NCBI GenBank assembly: GCA_035695065.1
Contig: DASSEW010000047.1
Coordinates: forward strand, 34,839 to 98,838
Source: 66-474 sp035695065
Lineage (GTDB): Bacteria > Pseudomonadota > Gammaproteobacteria > Xanthomonadales > Rhodanobacteraceae
Length of the DNA: 64,000 nt
Direction of reading: 5' to 3'
Part shown: piece by piece, positions 42,867-52,577 of the stretch
Layout: the number at the start of each line of letters is the position of its first letter
Numbering within the stretch: the first letter of the stretch is position 1
The notes under the pieces: model-generated
Told to the model about the DNA's origin: nothing
Seen by the model: only the letters and a program-made list of their open reading frames with translations
Database searches by the model: none
Translations under genes and position numbers: made by a program

Positions 42867-44325
42867 TGGCCGTGTCAGGCGTTTCCACGGGCCTGCGCGG
42901 GGGACGGTCGCGGCGCAAGCGCGTGAACACGTACACGCCGATCAGCGGCAGCACCGCCATGCACAGCACCGCGGCGTGGAAGCCGCGCACGTAGGCGGCC
43001 GCATCGTGGTGGCGGTCGTTGAGGAAGGCCGCCAGCAGCAGCGATGCCAGTGCGATGCCGAAGCTGATCGAAAGGTATTGCACGGCCGAGGTCAGCGACG
43101 AAGCCTGCGCCGCGCGCTCGGGCGGAAGGTCCACGAACGCGAGCGTGTTCATCGCCGTGTATTGCAGCGACATGATGAAGCCGTAGGCGAACATCAGCAG
43201 CGCCACCGCCCATGCCGGCGTGTCCGCCTGCAGCAGTGCGAAGGCGGCCAGCAGGATGGCCACGAGCGTCGTGTTGATCCGCAGCACGCGCCGGTAGCCG
43301 TGGCGTTTCAGCAGGCGGTCGATCAGCAGCTTCATCAGGATCATCGCGAGCGCCTGCGGAACCAGCATCAGCCCGGCCGCGGTCGGCGACCAGCCCGCGC
43401 CGATCTGCAGGAACAGCACGAGCACGAACGACAAACCCGAAGTGCCGAGGCGCGTGAACAGGCTGCCGCCGAGTGCGATCCAGAAACTGCGCACGCGCAA
43501 CAGCGTGAGGTCGGCGATCGGATGTTCCGCGCGGCGGCCGTGTTGCCAGTAGGCGAAGCCGGCGATGACCCCGCCGACGACGCAGCCGATCATGATCGTG
43601 CTGTCGCCGCCACTGCCGGCCATTTCCGCCGCGACCAGCAGCAGGCCGGAGGCCACCGCGAACAGCACGAAGCCGATGATGTCGAACGCGCGGCGCGGGC
43701 CGCGGAAGTTCGGCATCTCGCGCTTGTTCAACCACAGCCCGAGCAGGCCGACCGGCACGTTGACCAGGAAGATCCAGCGCCAGCTCGCGTATTGCGACAA
43801 CACGCCGCCCAGCACCGGGCCCAGCACCGGGCCCAGCAGGCCGGGAATGCCGGCCGTGCTCATCGCCGCCACGAAATCGCGCGGCCCGAACGCGCGCACC
43901 AGCACGTAACGGCCGACCGGCATCAGCAACGCGCCGCCCAGGCCCTGCAGCACGCGCGAGGCGATCAGTTCGGTCAGGTTCTGCGACAGCCCGCAAGCGA
44001 GCGAGCCGATGCTGAAGGTGATGATGGATGCGGCGAACACGCGGCGCGTGCCGAAGCGGTCGGACAGCCACGCGCTCGCGGGTATGCAGATCGCGAGCGT
44101 CAGCACGTAACTGGTCAGCGCGGTCTTGAGGTCGATCGGCCGCACGTCCAGCGCGTGCGCGATGCTCGGCACCGCGGTGTTGACGATCGTCGAATCCAGC
44201 GTCTGCATGAAGAATGCAGCCGCGACCAGCCACACCAGCCCGCGCAGGTGCGAAGTATCGGAAGGAGTCGTGGCAGAAGGGGATTCGGTGGCCGCGTGTG
44301 ACGGCGGATCGGGAGGCGCGGACAT
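42862..44325 (-). CDS. MFS drug efflux transporter, DHA2 (14-helix) type
   Basis: 487 residues from the ATG at 44325. Motif D1/A region: FFMQTLDSTIVNTAVPSIA (helix 1) and SDRFGTRRVF (motif A), then SRVLQGLGGALLMPVGR (motif B) and GPVLGPVLGGVL (motif C), as in EmrB/MdtD drug-proton antiporters. No EmrA-type adaptor gene is adjacent, so it may work alone at the inner membrane, like MdtD. No TetR/MarR regulator is next to it. Confidence 0.9.
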   Translation of the reverse strand: MSAPPDPPSHAATESPSATTPSDTSHLRGLVWLVAAAFFMQTLDSTIVNTAVPSIAHALDVRPIDLKTALTSYVLTLAICIPASAWLSDRFGTRRVFAASIITFSIGSLACGLSQNLTELIASRVLQGLGGALLMPVGRYVLVRAFGPRDFVAAMSTAGIPGLLGPVLGPVLGGVLSQYASWRWIFLVNVPVGLLGLWLNKREMPNFRGPRRAFDIIGFVLFAVASGLLLVAAEMAGSGGDSTIMIGCVVGGVIAGFAYWQHGRRAEHPIADLTLLRVRSFWIALGGSLFTRLGTSGLSFVLVLFLQIGAGWSPTAAGLMLVPQALAMILMKLLIDRLLKRHGYRRVLRINTTLVAILLAAFALLQADTPAWAVALLMFAYGFIMSLQYTAMNTLAFVDLPPERAAQASSLTSAVQYLSISFGIALASLLLAAFLNDRHHDAAAYVRGFHAAVLCMAVLPLIGVYVFTRLRRDRPPRRPVETPDTAT

Positions 44326-44389
44326 CACGCTTATTGTAGCGGGCGCGCGCCGGTTCTCCGTGACGCCGCGCGCGCGGGTTGCCGCTGGT

Positions 44390-45043
44390 TCAAGGTTTGA
44401 AGTGGTGGACAAAACCCACTTCAAAGCCATGCGGCAGCCAGCCGAGGATCAGCGGCGATTGCCGGTGCGCGGCCCAGATGCCCGCGCCGGTGCCGATCGC
44501 CCAGCCGACCAGCACGTCGGATTGCCAGTGTCCGTGCACCTTCACCCGCGCGACCGCGTCATAAGCGGGCAACAGTTCCAGTGCGTACACCGCAGGATGA
44601 TCGCGGCCGTATTCGACCACGAAGGGCGTCACCGCGCCGGAGATCGCGGCGACCTCGCCGCTGGGGAAGCTCTGGTACCTGGTGCCCTTGAACCATTCGT
44701 CCGGATTGTTCGTTTCGGACGGCCGCTCGCGCTGGAAAATCCACTTGCCGCCTTGCGCGACGGCGGCCGACAGCGCCATGGAATCCAGCGAGCGCCAGAA
44801 CGTATCGCCGAGTTTGTTCTCGTCGCCCAGCAGGACCGGGCCGCCGATCACCGTCACGATCGTGGCCCCCATCAAGGCTTTCTGGTTGCTGCGTTTCCAG
44901 ATGCCACTGTTGTCGTAATGGACAACGTGGTCGATGCCGAAAGGACCGCCCCCGGCCTGCGCCGCCCGGGGAGGGAGACCGACGCAGGCGAGGGCGAGGG
45001 TGAGAACAACAAACAGCCGGCGCACGAGGGTTGCTCCCGACAC
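44390..45043 (-). CDS. PAP2-family protein with altered active site
   Basis: 217 residues with a signal peptide (LFVVLTLALACVGLPPRAAQA). The PAP2 motifs are K100-x6-R107-P108, then F-P-S-G-E130, and R166-x5-H172-x3-D176. The second motif normally reads PSGH; here the histidine, the general acid of the phosphatase reaction, is glutamate (codon GAG). The other catalytic residues remain. It may have altered activity, another substrate, or none. Upstream of the MFS gene, same strand, with a 64-bp gap. Confidence 0.82.
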   Translation of the reverse strand: MSGATLVRRLFVVLTLALACVGLPPRAAQAGGGPFGIDHVVHYDNSGIWKRSNQKALMGATIVTVIGGPVLLGDENKLGDTFWRSLDSMALSAAVAQGGKWIFQRERPSETNNPDEWFKGTRYQSFPSGEVAAISGAVTPFVVEYGRDHPAVYALELLPAYDAVARVKVHGHWQSDVLVGWAIGTGAGIWAAHRQSPLILGWLPHGFEVGFVHHFKP

Positions 45044-45125
45044 TGTAACGGCGGTCTTTGGTACCGCCTCTCACCTGCCTTCGAGTCTCTGCGCCCTACC
45101 TTTCGGGCAGCTTTCGCGATTCCTG

Positions 45126-45983
45126 CTAACCGGAAAGTTTGCGTTCCGCGTAAGCGATCTCCAGTGCCTGCCGCGCATCCAGCGGGCGCATCGCCGCGGC
45201 CTTCGCGAGCGCAGTGTTGCGTTCGTCTGCGTGCCGCTGCGCATCCAGCAGGCCGAGCCCGATGCCCAGGCCGACCCAAGCATTGGGTGCGTCCGGCGTC
45301 ACCCGGATCGCGGTGCGCAGATGTGCTTCCGCGGCTTGCGGGTCCACGCGCAAGGTCATCCGGGCCAGCGCGGCGCCGAGCTTGTGCACGGCTTCGGCGA
45401 AATACAAACCCAGCGCGGTATGCGCTTCGGGATGATCCGCATCCAGCTCCAGCGCGGCATCCAGCGCGGCGTGCAGCTTGCTGCCCAGGCCTTCGGCCAG
45501 CACCTGCATCGCCGGCAGATGGCGGCTGAGCAGGCCCAGCGCCCACGCGTACCTGTAATGACTCGACGCCTGCAGCGGCAGCAGGTCGAGCGCGTTGCCG
45601 GCGCGATCGGCCAGCGCCTGGTAGCGGGAAATTTTTTCCGCATCCTTGCTTTCGAGGAAGAACGCCTGCACGCCATCGGCCGTGACCGCGACGGCCTGGC
45701 CGAGCGGCCCGATCCGCAATCCGCGCTCGAAGGCTGCACGGAACTCGCCGCGATGGAACGCGCGCCAGGCATCCTGCAATTCCGCCGCAAGCTTGTCCGC
45801 GTCGGTGCCGAAAGCGGTGTCGCCCAGCCGCGCTTCGACGGCCATCAGTTCGGAAATGTATTCGCGATCCGGGAACGGTTCGCGATCACCCGCGTGCAGC
45901 CGCGGCCATGCTTGCCGCAGGCGCTCGCCGGCGAAATCAAAGGCCGGGGCGGGGTTCGGGAATGGCGTCCATTGCTCGCTCAT
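45126..45983 (-). CDS. TPR-like hypothetical protein
   Basis: 285 residues, cytoplasmic, from the ATG at 45983 chosen for its GGAGGT site (an ATG 12 bp further up is possible). Helical repeats with TPR-like residues: AALELDADHPEAHTALGLYFAEA and RTAIRVTPDAPNAWVGLGIGLGLL. The first half (about 1-110) has no recognised motif. Probably a scaffold-type protein. Transcribed away from ligA, whose start is 67 bp away. Confidence 0.6.
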   Translation of the reverse strand: MSEQWTPFPNPAPAFDFAGERLRQAWPRLHAGDREPFPDREYISELMAVEARLGDTAFGTDADKLAAELQDAWRAFHRGEFRAAFERGLRIGPLGQAVAVTADGVQAFFLESKDAEKISRYQALADRAGNALDLLPLQASSHYRYAWALGLLSRHLPAMQVLAEGLGSKLHAALDAALELDADHPEAHTALGLYFAEAVHKLGAALARMTLRVDPQAAEAHLRTAIRVTPDAPNAWVGLGIGLGLLDAQRHADERNTALAKAAAMRPLDARQALEIAYAERKLSG

Positions 45984-46049
45984 GCTCACCTCCATGTCCG
46001 ACCATCGTGCCCTGCGCGATGGCTGCGGGCAAGCGGCTACACTGTTCGC

Positions 46050-48434
46050 ATGACGGCCCACTCACCCGCCCAGCGCGCCGCGCAACTGCGCGAACGCATC
46101 GACAACGCGAACTATCGCTATTACGTGCTCGACGATCCGGATCTTCCCGACGCCGACTACGACGCGCTGATGCGCGAGCTGGAATCGCTGGAGGAAGCGC
46201 ATCCGGAACTCGCCACCGCGGAATCGCCGACGCAGCGCGTCGGCGCGGCACCGTCTTCCGCGTTCGCCTCCGTGCGGCACGAAATCCCGATGCTGTCGCT
46301 GGCGAATGCGTTCACCGAGCCGGAACCGCCGCCGGGCCAGGACCCGGACAAGGAGGCGCGCGACTTCGTGCGCAAGGTCGAGCAGCGGCTGGGCGTGGAC
46401 GATCCGGTGTTCTCGGTCGAGCCGAAGTTCGACGGCCTCGCGATCAGCCTGCGCTACGAAGACGGCGTGTTCGTGCAGGGCGCCACGCGCGGCGACGGCG
46501 AAACCGGCGAGGACGTCACTGCCAACCTGCGCACGATCCGTTCCATCCCGCTGAAGCTGCGCGGCACCGGCTGGCCGCGCGTGCTGGAGGTGCGCGGCGA
46601 GGTGTACATGCCGCGCGCCGGCTTCGAGGCCTACAACGAAAAGGCGCGCGCGTCGGATGGAAGGATCAAGCCGCTGGTGAATCCGCGCAACGCCGCGGCC
46701 GGCAGCCTGAGGCAGCTCGACCCCCGCATCACGGCGCAACGCCCGCTGGCGTTCTACGCCTACGCGCTGGGTGCGTTCGACGGCGTCGAAATGCCCGCCC
46801 GCCATTCGCAGGTGCTGGCGAAATTGCGCGAGTGGGGCTTCCCGGTCAGCCCGCTCGTCGAGACCGCGCGCGGCGCGGACGGGTGCCTCGCGTATTTCGC
46901 GAAGATCGGCGCGCAGCGCGACGCGCTGCCGTACGACATCGATGGCGTGGTCTACAAGGTGGACGGCCTCGACGCGCAGCGCGAACTGGGCTTTGTGGGG
47001 CGCACGCCGCGCTGGGCGATCGCGCACAAGTTCCCGGCGCAGGAACAGACCACGCTCGTCGAGGACATCATCGTCAACATCGGCCGCACCGGTGCGGCGA
47101 CGCCGGCGGCAAAACTGAAGCCGGTGTTCGTGGGCGGCGTCACCGTGAGCAACGCGACCTTGCACAACGCCGACCAGGTAGCTCGGCTCGACGTGCGCGT
47201 CGGTGACACCGTGATCGTGCGCCGCGCCGGCGACGTGATTCCGGAAGTCGTGCGCGTGCTGCCGGAGATGCGCCCGCAAGGCACGAAGCCGTGGAGCATG
47301 CCCGCGCATTGTCCCATCTGCGGTTCGGACATCGTGCGCGAGGAGGGCGAAGCGGTCGCGCGTTGCAGCGGCGAGCTGGCCTGCGCCGCGCAGCGCACGC
47401 AGTCGGTCTTCCATTTCGCCGGCCGCCGCGCGATGGACATCGACGGTCTGGGCGAGCGTTACATCGAAGACCTCGGCGAGTTCGGTTACCTGCGTTCGGT
47501 CGCCGACCTTTACAAACTCACGCTCGAAGATCTGCTGGAAATGAAGTTCCGCGCAGACGAGCGTGATGGCACCACGCCGGAGACGGTAAAAGCCGGCAAG
47601 GTCGCGACGAAGTGGGCGGAGAACCTGATCGAAGCGATAGACAAGAGCCGGCGCACCACGCTGGATCGGTTCCTGTACGCGCTCGGCATCCAGCACGTCG
47701 GCGAGAGCACCGCCAAGGCGCTGGCGACCTGGTTCGGCGATCTGGACCTGATCCGGCACTTGCCCTGGCCCTTGTTGAAGCTGGTGCCGGATATCGGCGA
47801 CGAAGTCGCGCGTGCCATTGATGCATTCTTCGAACAGCCCGGCAACCAGAAAGTGATCGACGACCTGCTCGAACGCGGAGTGGAAATCCACGACACGCAT
47901 CCGCCAAGCGCGAAATTGTGCGCGGCGCTTTCCCTGGGGAACGTCCTGGCACGCGCCGGTATTCCGAAACTCACCGCGAAGCGCGCGGAGCAGGTCGCAT
48001 CGGCGTTCGATTCGTTCGAGGCCGTCGCCTCGGCAGGCGTGCCCGCGCTGATCGAAACCGGCCTGCCGCAGGAAACCGCGGAGTCCGTGCATTCGTTTCT
48101 GCATGCCCAGGAAGGCCGCGCGTTGGCGAAGCGTCTCGTGCAAGCGTTGAACGTATTGCATGAAGCGACCGCGCACGTTCGCGTGGCGGCAGCCGGCCCG
48201 CTGGAAGGCTCAACGGTGGTGTTGACCGGAACGCTCTCAGCGCTTACCCGCGACGAGGCGAAGGAGAAGCTGGAAGCGCTGGGCGCCAAAGTGGCGGGTT
48301 CCGTATCGAAGAAGACGTCCTTCGTGGTCGCGGGCGAGGCGGCCGGCTCCAAACTCGACAGGGCGCAGGAACTAGGCGTCGAGATTTGGGACGAAGCGCG
48401 GCTCACCGCGTTCCTCAAGCAACATGGCACGTGA
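46050..48434 (+). CDS. ligA: NAD-dependent DNA ligase
   Basis: 794 residues, longer than the 671 of E. coli but similar to other Xanthomonadales. Order: Ia domain with YYVLDDPDLPDADYD, adenylation domain with the nucleophile K126 in EPKFDG, OB fold, the four-Cys zinc finger (CPICGSD, CSGELACAAQ), helix-hairpin-helix region, and a C-terminal BRCT domain (GSTVVLTGTLSALTRDEAKEKLEALGAK). It seals nicks in replication and repair. The frame is open more than 1 kb upstream, but the conserved N-terminus fixes the ATG. The end overlaps epmA by 11 bp. Confidence 0.95.
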   Translation: MTAHSPAQRAAQLRERIDNANYRYYVLDDPDLPDADYDALMRELESLEEAHPELATAESPTQRVGAAPSSAFASVRHEIPMLSLANAFTEPEPPPGQDPDKEARDFVRKVEQRLGVDDPVFSVEPKFDGLAISLRYEDGVFVQGATRGDGETGEDVTANLRTIRSIPLKLRGTGWPRVLEVRGEVYMPRAGFEAYNEKARASDGRIKPLVNPRNAAAGSLRQLDPRITAQRPLAFYAYALGAFDGVEMPARHSQVLAKLREWGFPVSPLVETARGADGCLAYFAKIGAQRDALPYDIDGVVYKVDGLDAQRELGFVGRTPRWAIAHKFPAQEQTTLVEDIIVNIGRTGAATPAAKLKPVFVGGVTVSNATLHNADQVARLDVRVGDTVIVRRAGDVIPEVVRVLPEMRPQGTKPWSMPAHCPICGSDIVREEGEAVARCSGELACAAQRTQSVFHFAGRRAMDIDGLGERYIEDLGEFGYLRSVADLYKLTLEDLLEMKFRADERDGTTPETVKAGKVATKWAENLIEAIDKSRRTTLDRFLYALGIQHVGESTAKALATWFGDLDLIRHLPWPLLKLVPDIGDEVARAIDAFFEQPGNQKVIDDLLERGVEIHDTHPPSAKLCAALSLGNVLARAGIPKLTAKRAEQVASAFDSFEAVASAGVPALIETGLPQETAESVHSFLHAQEGRALAKRLVQALNVLHEATAHVRVAAAGPLEGSTVVLTGTLSALTRDEAKEKLEALGAKVAGSVSKKTSFVVAGEAAGSKLDRAQELGVEIWDEARLTAFLKQHGT

Positions 48435-49413
48435 CGTGCCGGCCCGACGCGCGGCGCTGGAGCTGCGCGCACGGCTCAATGCGCTGATCCGTGAATTCTT
48501 CGCGCGACGCGGCGTGCTGGAAGTGGAGACGCCGATCCTGTCGGCGGCGGGCAATACCGACCTGCACATCGAAGGCTTCGCCACGCAATTCAGCGGCAAC
48601 GTGCAGGCAGGTGCGCGCGAACGTTTCCTGCGCACCTCGCCGGAGTATCCGTTGAAGCGCCTGCTCGCGGCCGGCCTGGGCGATTGCTACGAACTCGGCC
48701 GGGTGTTCCGCAATGGCGAAGCAGGGCGCTCGCACAATCCCGAATTCACCCTGCTCGAGTGGTACCGCGTCGGCTGGGACCACCACCGGCTGATGGGCGA
48801 ATGCGCCGAACTGGTAAGCGCTGCTCTCGCCCTGATGGGGCGGACGGTCAGCATCAATAAAACAAGCTATATCAATTGGTTCAGGGATGAACTTGATCTC
48901 GATCCGAACAGCGCAAGCGAAGCCGAATTGCGCGCGCCGCTGGCCAAATTCGGGATCGAGCCGGATGGCCTCACACGCGACGACTGGTTGGACCTGCTGA
49001 TCACGCATCGATTGCAGCCGGCGCTGCCGCGCGATGCGATCACGCTGGTGTACGACTATCCGGCCACGCAATGCGCGCTGGCGAAGCTGCGTCGAGTGGA
49101 GGATGAGCCGTCCGTGGCCAAGAGCTCCGTTGTCGCGGAGCGCTTCGAGCTGTATCTCGGCGCGTACGAACTCGCCAACGGCTACCACGAATTGAACGAT
49201 GCGGTCGAACAGCGCGCACGCTTCGAGCGCGACAACGCGCGTCGCCGCGAACGCGGCCTGCGCGAACTTCCCATCGACGAAAACCTGCTGGCAGTCCTGG
49301 ACGCCGTGCCCGATTGCGCCGGCGTGGCGCTGGGCGTGGATCGCCTGCTGATGTGCATGCTCGGCACCGACGACATCCGCGACGTGCTCGCGTTCCCGTT
49401 CGCGGAAGCGTAG
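48424..49413 (+). CDS. epmA: elongation factor P--(R)-beta-lysine ligase
   Basis: 329 residues, a class II lysyl-tRNA-synthetase paralogue without the anticodon domain (EpmA/PoxA/GenX). Motif 2 is seen as FRNGEAGRSHNPEFTLLEWYR and motif 3 as GVALGVDRLLMCMLG. It attaches beta-lysine to EF-P, which helps the ribosome through proline stretches; several proteins encoded in this window have long polyproline runs. Starts inside the ligA end. The TAG stop is the TAG of a REP head (GTAGGGCGG). Confidence 0.93.
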   Translation: MARDVPARRAALELRARLNALIREFFARRGVLEVETPILSAAGNTDLHIEGFATQFSGNVQAGARERFLRTSPEYPLKRLLAAGLGDCYELGRVFRNGEAGRSHNPEFTLLEWYRVGWDHHRLMGECAELVSAALALMGRTVSINKTSYINWFRDELDLDPNSASEAELRAPLAKFGIEPDGLTRDDWLDLLITHRLQPALPRDAITLVYDYPATQCALAKLRRVEDEPSVAKSSVVAERFELYLGAYELANGYHELNDAVEQRARFERDNARRRERGLRELPIDENLLAVLDAVPDCAGVALGVDRLLMCMLGTDDIRDVLAFPFAEA

Positions 49414-49434
49414 GGCGGACATTGTCCGCCGGCG
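49410..49434 (+). repeat. single GTAG-headed REP
   Basis: GTAGGGCGGACATTGTCCGCC plus trailing GGCG; its TAG is the epmA stop codon. No inverted partner is seen. Confidence 0.85.
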
Positions 49435-49542
49435 ATGCCTTCCCGGGAGCGCGCGCGCTCGCGACCTGCGCAACGCGGGAAGGCGGGAACCGTTGCGCTC
49501 CACCCCTACGATGTTTCAATGCCGTACAGCGAATGTAACTTG

Positions 49543-50346
49543 TCAATCAGAGATACGCGCGAGTTGAACGACATGCCGTACCGACGTGGGGGTGTACGTG
49601 TAGCCGATGTACTCCCCATTCGGTATGGCGCGGGACACCGGCTCCGGAGCAAAGAACTTCGTGGACGGGACGAACATCGCCGCGTGCACTCGTAACGAAT
49701 GCACTGCCGGCAGTGTTCCGAAGACCTGCCGATACATCAATACTGCATCGAGCAGAACGAGCTCGTGGCCCGGATGCATCTTGTCCTTCCAGAACCAGTG
49801 CTCACGCGGGAAGCGCGAGAGCCCCGACTGCAGGTGATCGGAAACGGAAATGTATTCAACATGTGCATCGCGTGCGGCCGCTGATTCTTTTCGGACGATC
49901 TCAGTGGATGCATCCGGCAGGCCTTGATAGGTGCCGAGCAAAATGGGCGCGGCACCATGCTTGCGAATGACACCCGCGAGTGCGTGCAGCGCGTGCCGTG
50001 CATCGCGGCAGACCTTCGGTCCGAATCCGCAGGCGAAATCGCCGCCGCGTTCCTGCAGCACGACGACGTCCTAGTGGCGCGCATTGAGCGCCTTCTGCAC
50101 GCTGCCTCTGGCCAGCCATTGCGTCAGTGTCGCGCCACCCTTGACGATCATGTCGCTTTGGACCCTGCGACCATTCGCGGTTGCCAGCGCGTCGAGGACG
50201 GCCGGTAAATTGCCGACGTAAGTCAGGCTGTTCCCGACGAACAGGATTCGTACCGGCGGCGGTGCGGCAATGGCGAACTGAAACGAGAATGCGCCCAAGA
50301 GCGCCAGCGTCGCGAGCAGAATCCGGCGATGCATGCGGCGCGCCAT
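49543..50346 (-). pseudogene. SGNH/GDSL hydrolase interrupted by an in-frame amber codon
   Basis: Read in one frame, the gene begins MARRMHRRILLATLALLGAFSF (signal peptide), continues with the GDSL-type block FVGNSLTY (Ser nucleophile) and reaches LNARH, then TAG (50071-50073), then resumes DVVVLQERGGDFACG, and ends after HWFWKDKMHPGHELVLL, which carries the catalytic His. Both halves belong to the same exported hydrolase, and no frameshift is needed: one base change (for instance TGG to TAG) explains the break. It may be a recent pseudogene or be read through. The start overlaps the DUF2461 stop by one base, so it closes the sbcB operon. Confidence 0.87.
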
Positions 50347-51035
50347 CAAAACTCCAGCTCCAGCGCGGCGCACAGGTAATCCACCAACGGCGCGAGCCGT
50401 TTGAAGTGTTCGATCACGAACGGCTTCAGTTCGGACGAGCAGGCCAGCTTGCCGTCGAAGCCGCAGCCGGCGGCGTAGCTCTTGCGTTTCAGGTCTTCGA
50501 TCAACTCGTGATCGGGCGGATAGCCTTGCGGCGCGCGGCTCAGCGACTCGCCCCAGAATTCGTAGCGATCGGCGAAGGCTTTCGAATGCGCCGCGCGCTT
50601 CCACGCGGCCGGATTGTCGGCGATGAATGCGCGCAGTTGCTTCAGCGTGGAGGATTCGGGATGCCAGATGCCGGCGCCGACGAAGCAGTCGCCCGATGCG
50701 ATGTGCAGGTAGAACGAAGGCGCCGGCCGTTCGCGACGGCGTTCGTGGAAGAAGCGCGCGCCGGCCCAGGTCTTGTAGGACGCCTTGTCACCGGCGAAAC
50801 GCACGTCGCGCTGGATGCGGAACAGCGAGCCGCCGACCTTGCGCGGGTCGGCGCGGAAGTGCGTGCTGATCTTCGAAAGCGGCGCCTGCAGATCGCCGAT
50901 CAACTGCAGGTACGGCTCGCGCACGTCGTGTTCGTACTCGGCCTGGTGGGCCTTGAACCAGGTCCGGCTGTTGTTGCGCGAAAGCAGGCGCAGGAAGCGG
51001 AAGGTATCGTTGGAAAAATACGTGTCGTTGCTCAT
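50346..51035 (-). CDS. DUF2461 (TIGR02453) family protein
   Basis: 229 residues, cytoplasmic. Features of the family: FLRLLSRNNSRTWFKAHQAEYE at the start, DPRKVGGSLFRIQRDVRFAGDKASYKTWAGARF in the middle, and HIASGDCFVGAGIWHPES. Function is unknown for the family. The ATG overlaps the sbcB stop by 4 bp and its own stop touches the SGNH gene start, so the three are one transcript. Confidence 0.85.
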   Translation of the reverse strand: MSNDTYFSNDTFRFLRLLSRNNSRTWFKAHQAEYEHDVREPYLQLIGDLQAPLSKISTHFRADPRKVGGSLFRIQRDVRFAGDKASYKTWAGARFFHERRRERPAPSFYLHIASGDCFVGAGIWHPESSTLKQLRAFIADNPAAWKRAAHSKAFADRYEFWGESLSRAPQGYPPDHELIEDLKRKSYAAGCGFDGKLACSSELKPFVIEHFKRLAPLVDYLCAALELEF

Positions 51036-52483
51036 GCAGGTGCGGTCTCGATTTCCAGTTCGCTGCGCAATTCCACCGCCCAGGCTTGCAGCCGATCCAG
51101 CAGCGCCTGTTTTTCCCCCGGCGGGGTCTGTTCGCGCAGCGCGGTGATTTCCGCATCGTACTGCGCCAGCGTCATCGTGGTGAGCGGGGTTTCTTTCGTC
51201 AGCGTGTCGCGGCAGTGCGCCAGCCAGCGCGCGTGCTCTTCCTGCGAGAGTGCCTGCGGCCAGTTGCGCGCGCGGTAGCGGAACAGCAGTTCGTCGTATT
51301 TCTTGTCGGTGAATCCGAAATCGCGCAGTCCGAGCTGCCCGGGCGGTGTGCCACGCACCTGTGCACAGCGGCGACGGTCGGCGTCGCCGGCGAATCCGGC
51401 GTACAACGCCAGTTCCGGATCGGGTGTTTCGAACGCGCGCTCCTGCGCGAAGACTTCGCGCACGCGTTCGGCAAGATGCTCGGCGCTGCGCAACACCTGG
51501 AGATGGGCGAGGCAGCGATCCAGATCCAACCGGATGCGCGCGGTGTCCACGCCCTGCAGCACCGACAACGGCGCCAGTGCCGGCGACTTGTTGGCGTGGA
51601 TGGTTTTCAGCGGCAGCCGTTCCATGCCTTCAGGCAGATCTCCGCGCGCAACGAACAACCGCTCGCGCATGTCCTGTGCATCCAGTTGCGCCCAGGCGGG
51701 ATCGGCATCGAGATCGGCCACGATGATCTCGTTCTTGCGCTGCGGATGTTCACTGATCGGAACGACCACGGCCAGGCAACCGCGCTCGGCGGAATAACGC
51801 TGCGAGACGTGCAGCACCGGCGTCATGCCTGCGATGTCCAGCAACTCGAAAACGCGCTGCTTGCGGCGCATGCCGAAATGCCACTCGAACAATTTCGGCT
51901 GGCGCACGCGGATCAATCGCGCCAGCGCGATCGTGGCTTCCACGTCGGACAACGCGTCGTGCGCGCGCGCCTGGTGCAGGCGGTTGGCGGCGGCGAGATG
52001 TTCCAGCTTGAAACTCGGCGCGCCATCCTCGCGCAGCGGCCATTCGATGCCTTGCGGCCGCAGCGCGTAGCACAGCCGCACCAGGTCGATCAGGTCCCAG
52101 CGCGAGCACTGGTTGTCCCACTCGCGCGCGTAGGGATCGTAGAAGTTGCGGTACAGCAGGTGCCGCGTGACCTCGTCGTCGAAGCGGATCGAGTTGTAGC
52201 CCACCGTGCAGGTGCCGGGCGTGGCCAGTTGCTCGTGCACGGCTGCGGCGAATTCGGCCTCGATCATGCCTTCGCGCTGCGCATCCTGCGGCGCCAGCCC
52301 GGTGATCAGGCAGGCCTGCGGATGCGGCAGGCGATCACGCGGGGGCTTGCAGGTGAGGGCGATCGGCTCGCCGAGCGGCTCCAGCTCGGAGCTGGTGCGG
52401 ATCGCGGCGAATTGCACCGGGCGATCGCGGCGCGTGTCCGCGCCCCATGTTTCGTAGTCGTGCCACAGGAAGGTGCTCGCCAT
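51032..52483 (-). CDS. sbcB: exodeoxyribonuclease I
   Basis: 483 residues from the ATG at 52483 (another ATG lies 11 codons upstream). The DEDD exonuclease domain starts FLWHDYETWG (D9, E11), with GYNSIRFDDE and ARAHDALSDVEATIALA holding the other acidic and His residues; an SH3-like and a helical C-terminal domain follow (FAGDADRRRC, RYRARNWPQALS). It degrades single-stranded DNA 3' to 5' and is used in mismatch repair and recombination. Divergent from orn across 94 bp. Confidence 0.92.
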   Translation of the reverse strand: MASTFLWHDYETWGADTRRDRPVQFAAIRTSSELEPLGEPIALTCKPPRDRLPHPQACLITGLAPQDAQREGMIEAEFAAAVHEQLATPGTCTVGYNSIRFDDEVTRHLLYRNFYDPYAREWDNQCSRWDLIDLVRLCYALRPQGIEWPLREDGAPSFKLEHLAAANRLHQARAHDALSDVEATIALARLIRVRQPKLFEWHFGMRRKQRVFELLDIAGMTPVLHVSQRYSAERGCLAVVVPISEHPQRKNEIIVADLDADPAWAQLDAQDMRERLFVARGDLPEGMERLPLKTIHANKSPALAPLSVLQGVDTARIRLDLDRCLAHLQVLRSAEHLAERVREVFAQERAFETPDPELALYAGFAGDADRRRCAQVRGTPPGQLGLRDFGFTDKKYDELLFRYRARNWPQALSQEEHARWLAHCRDTLTKETPLTTMTLAQYDAEITALREQTPPGEKQALLDRLQAWAVELRSELEIETAPA

Positions 52484-52577
52484 CGCGGGCGAGGGTAGCG
52501 GTCGCGTCCGCGGCAATCAATGCAGCTTGCTTGCCTTGCGGCCGACATCGCGGGTTACACTCGTATCGGGAGGGAGC

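Noticed and set aside
46062..48176. A 704-codon antisense frame over ligA
   Set aside because: No motif; ligA is unmistakable on the other strand.
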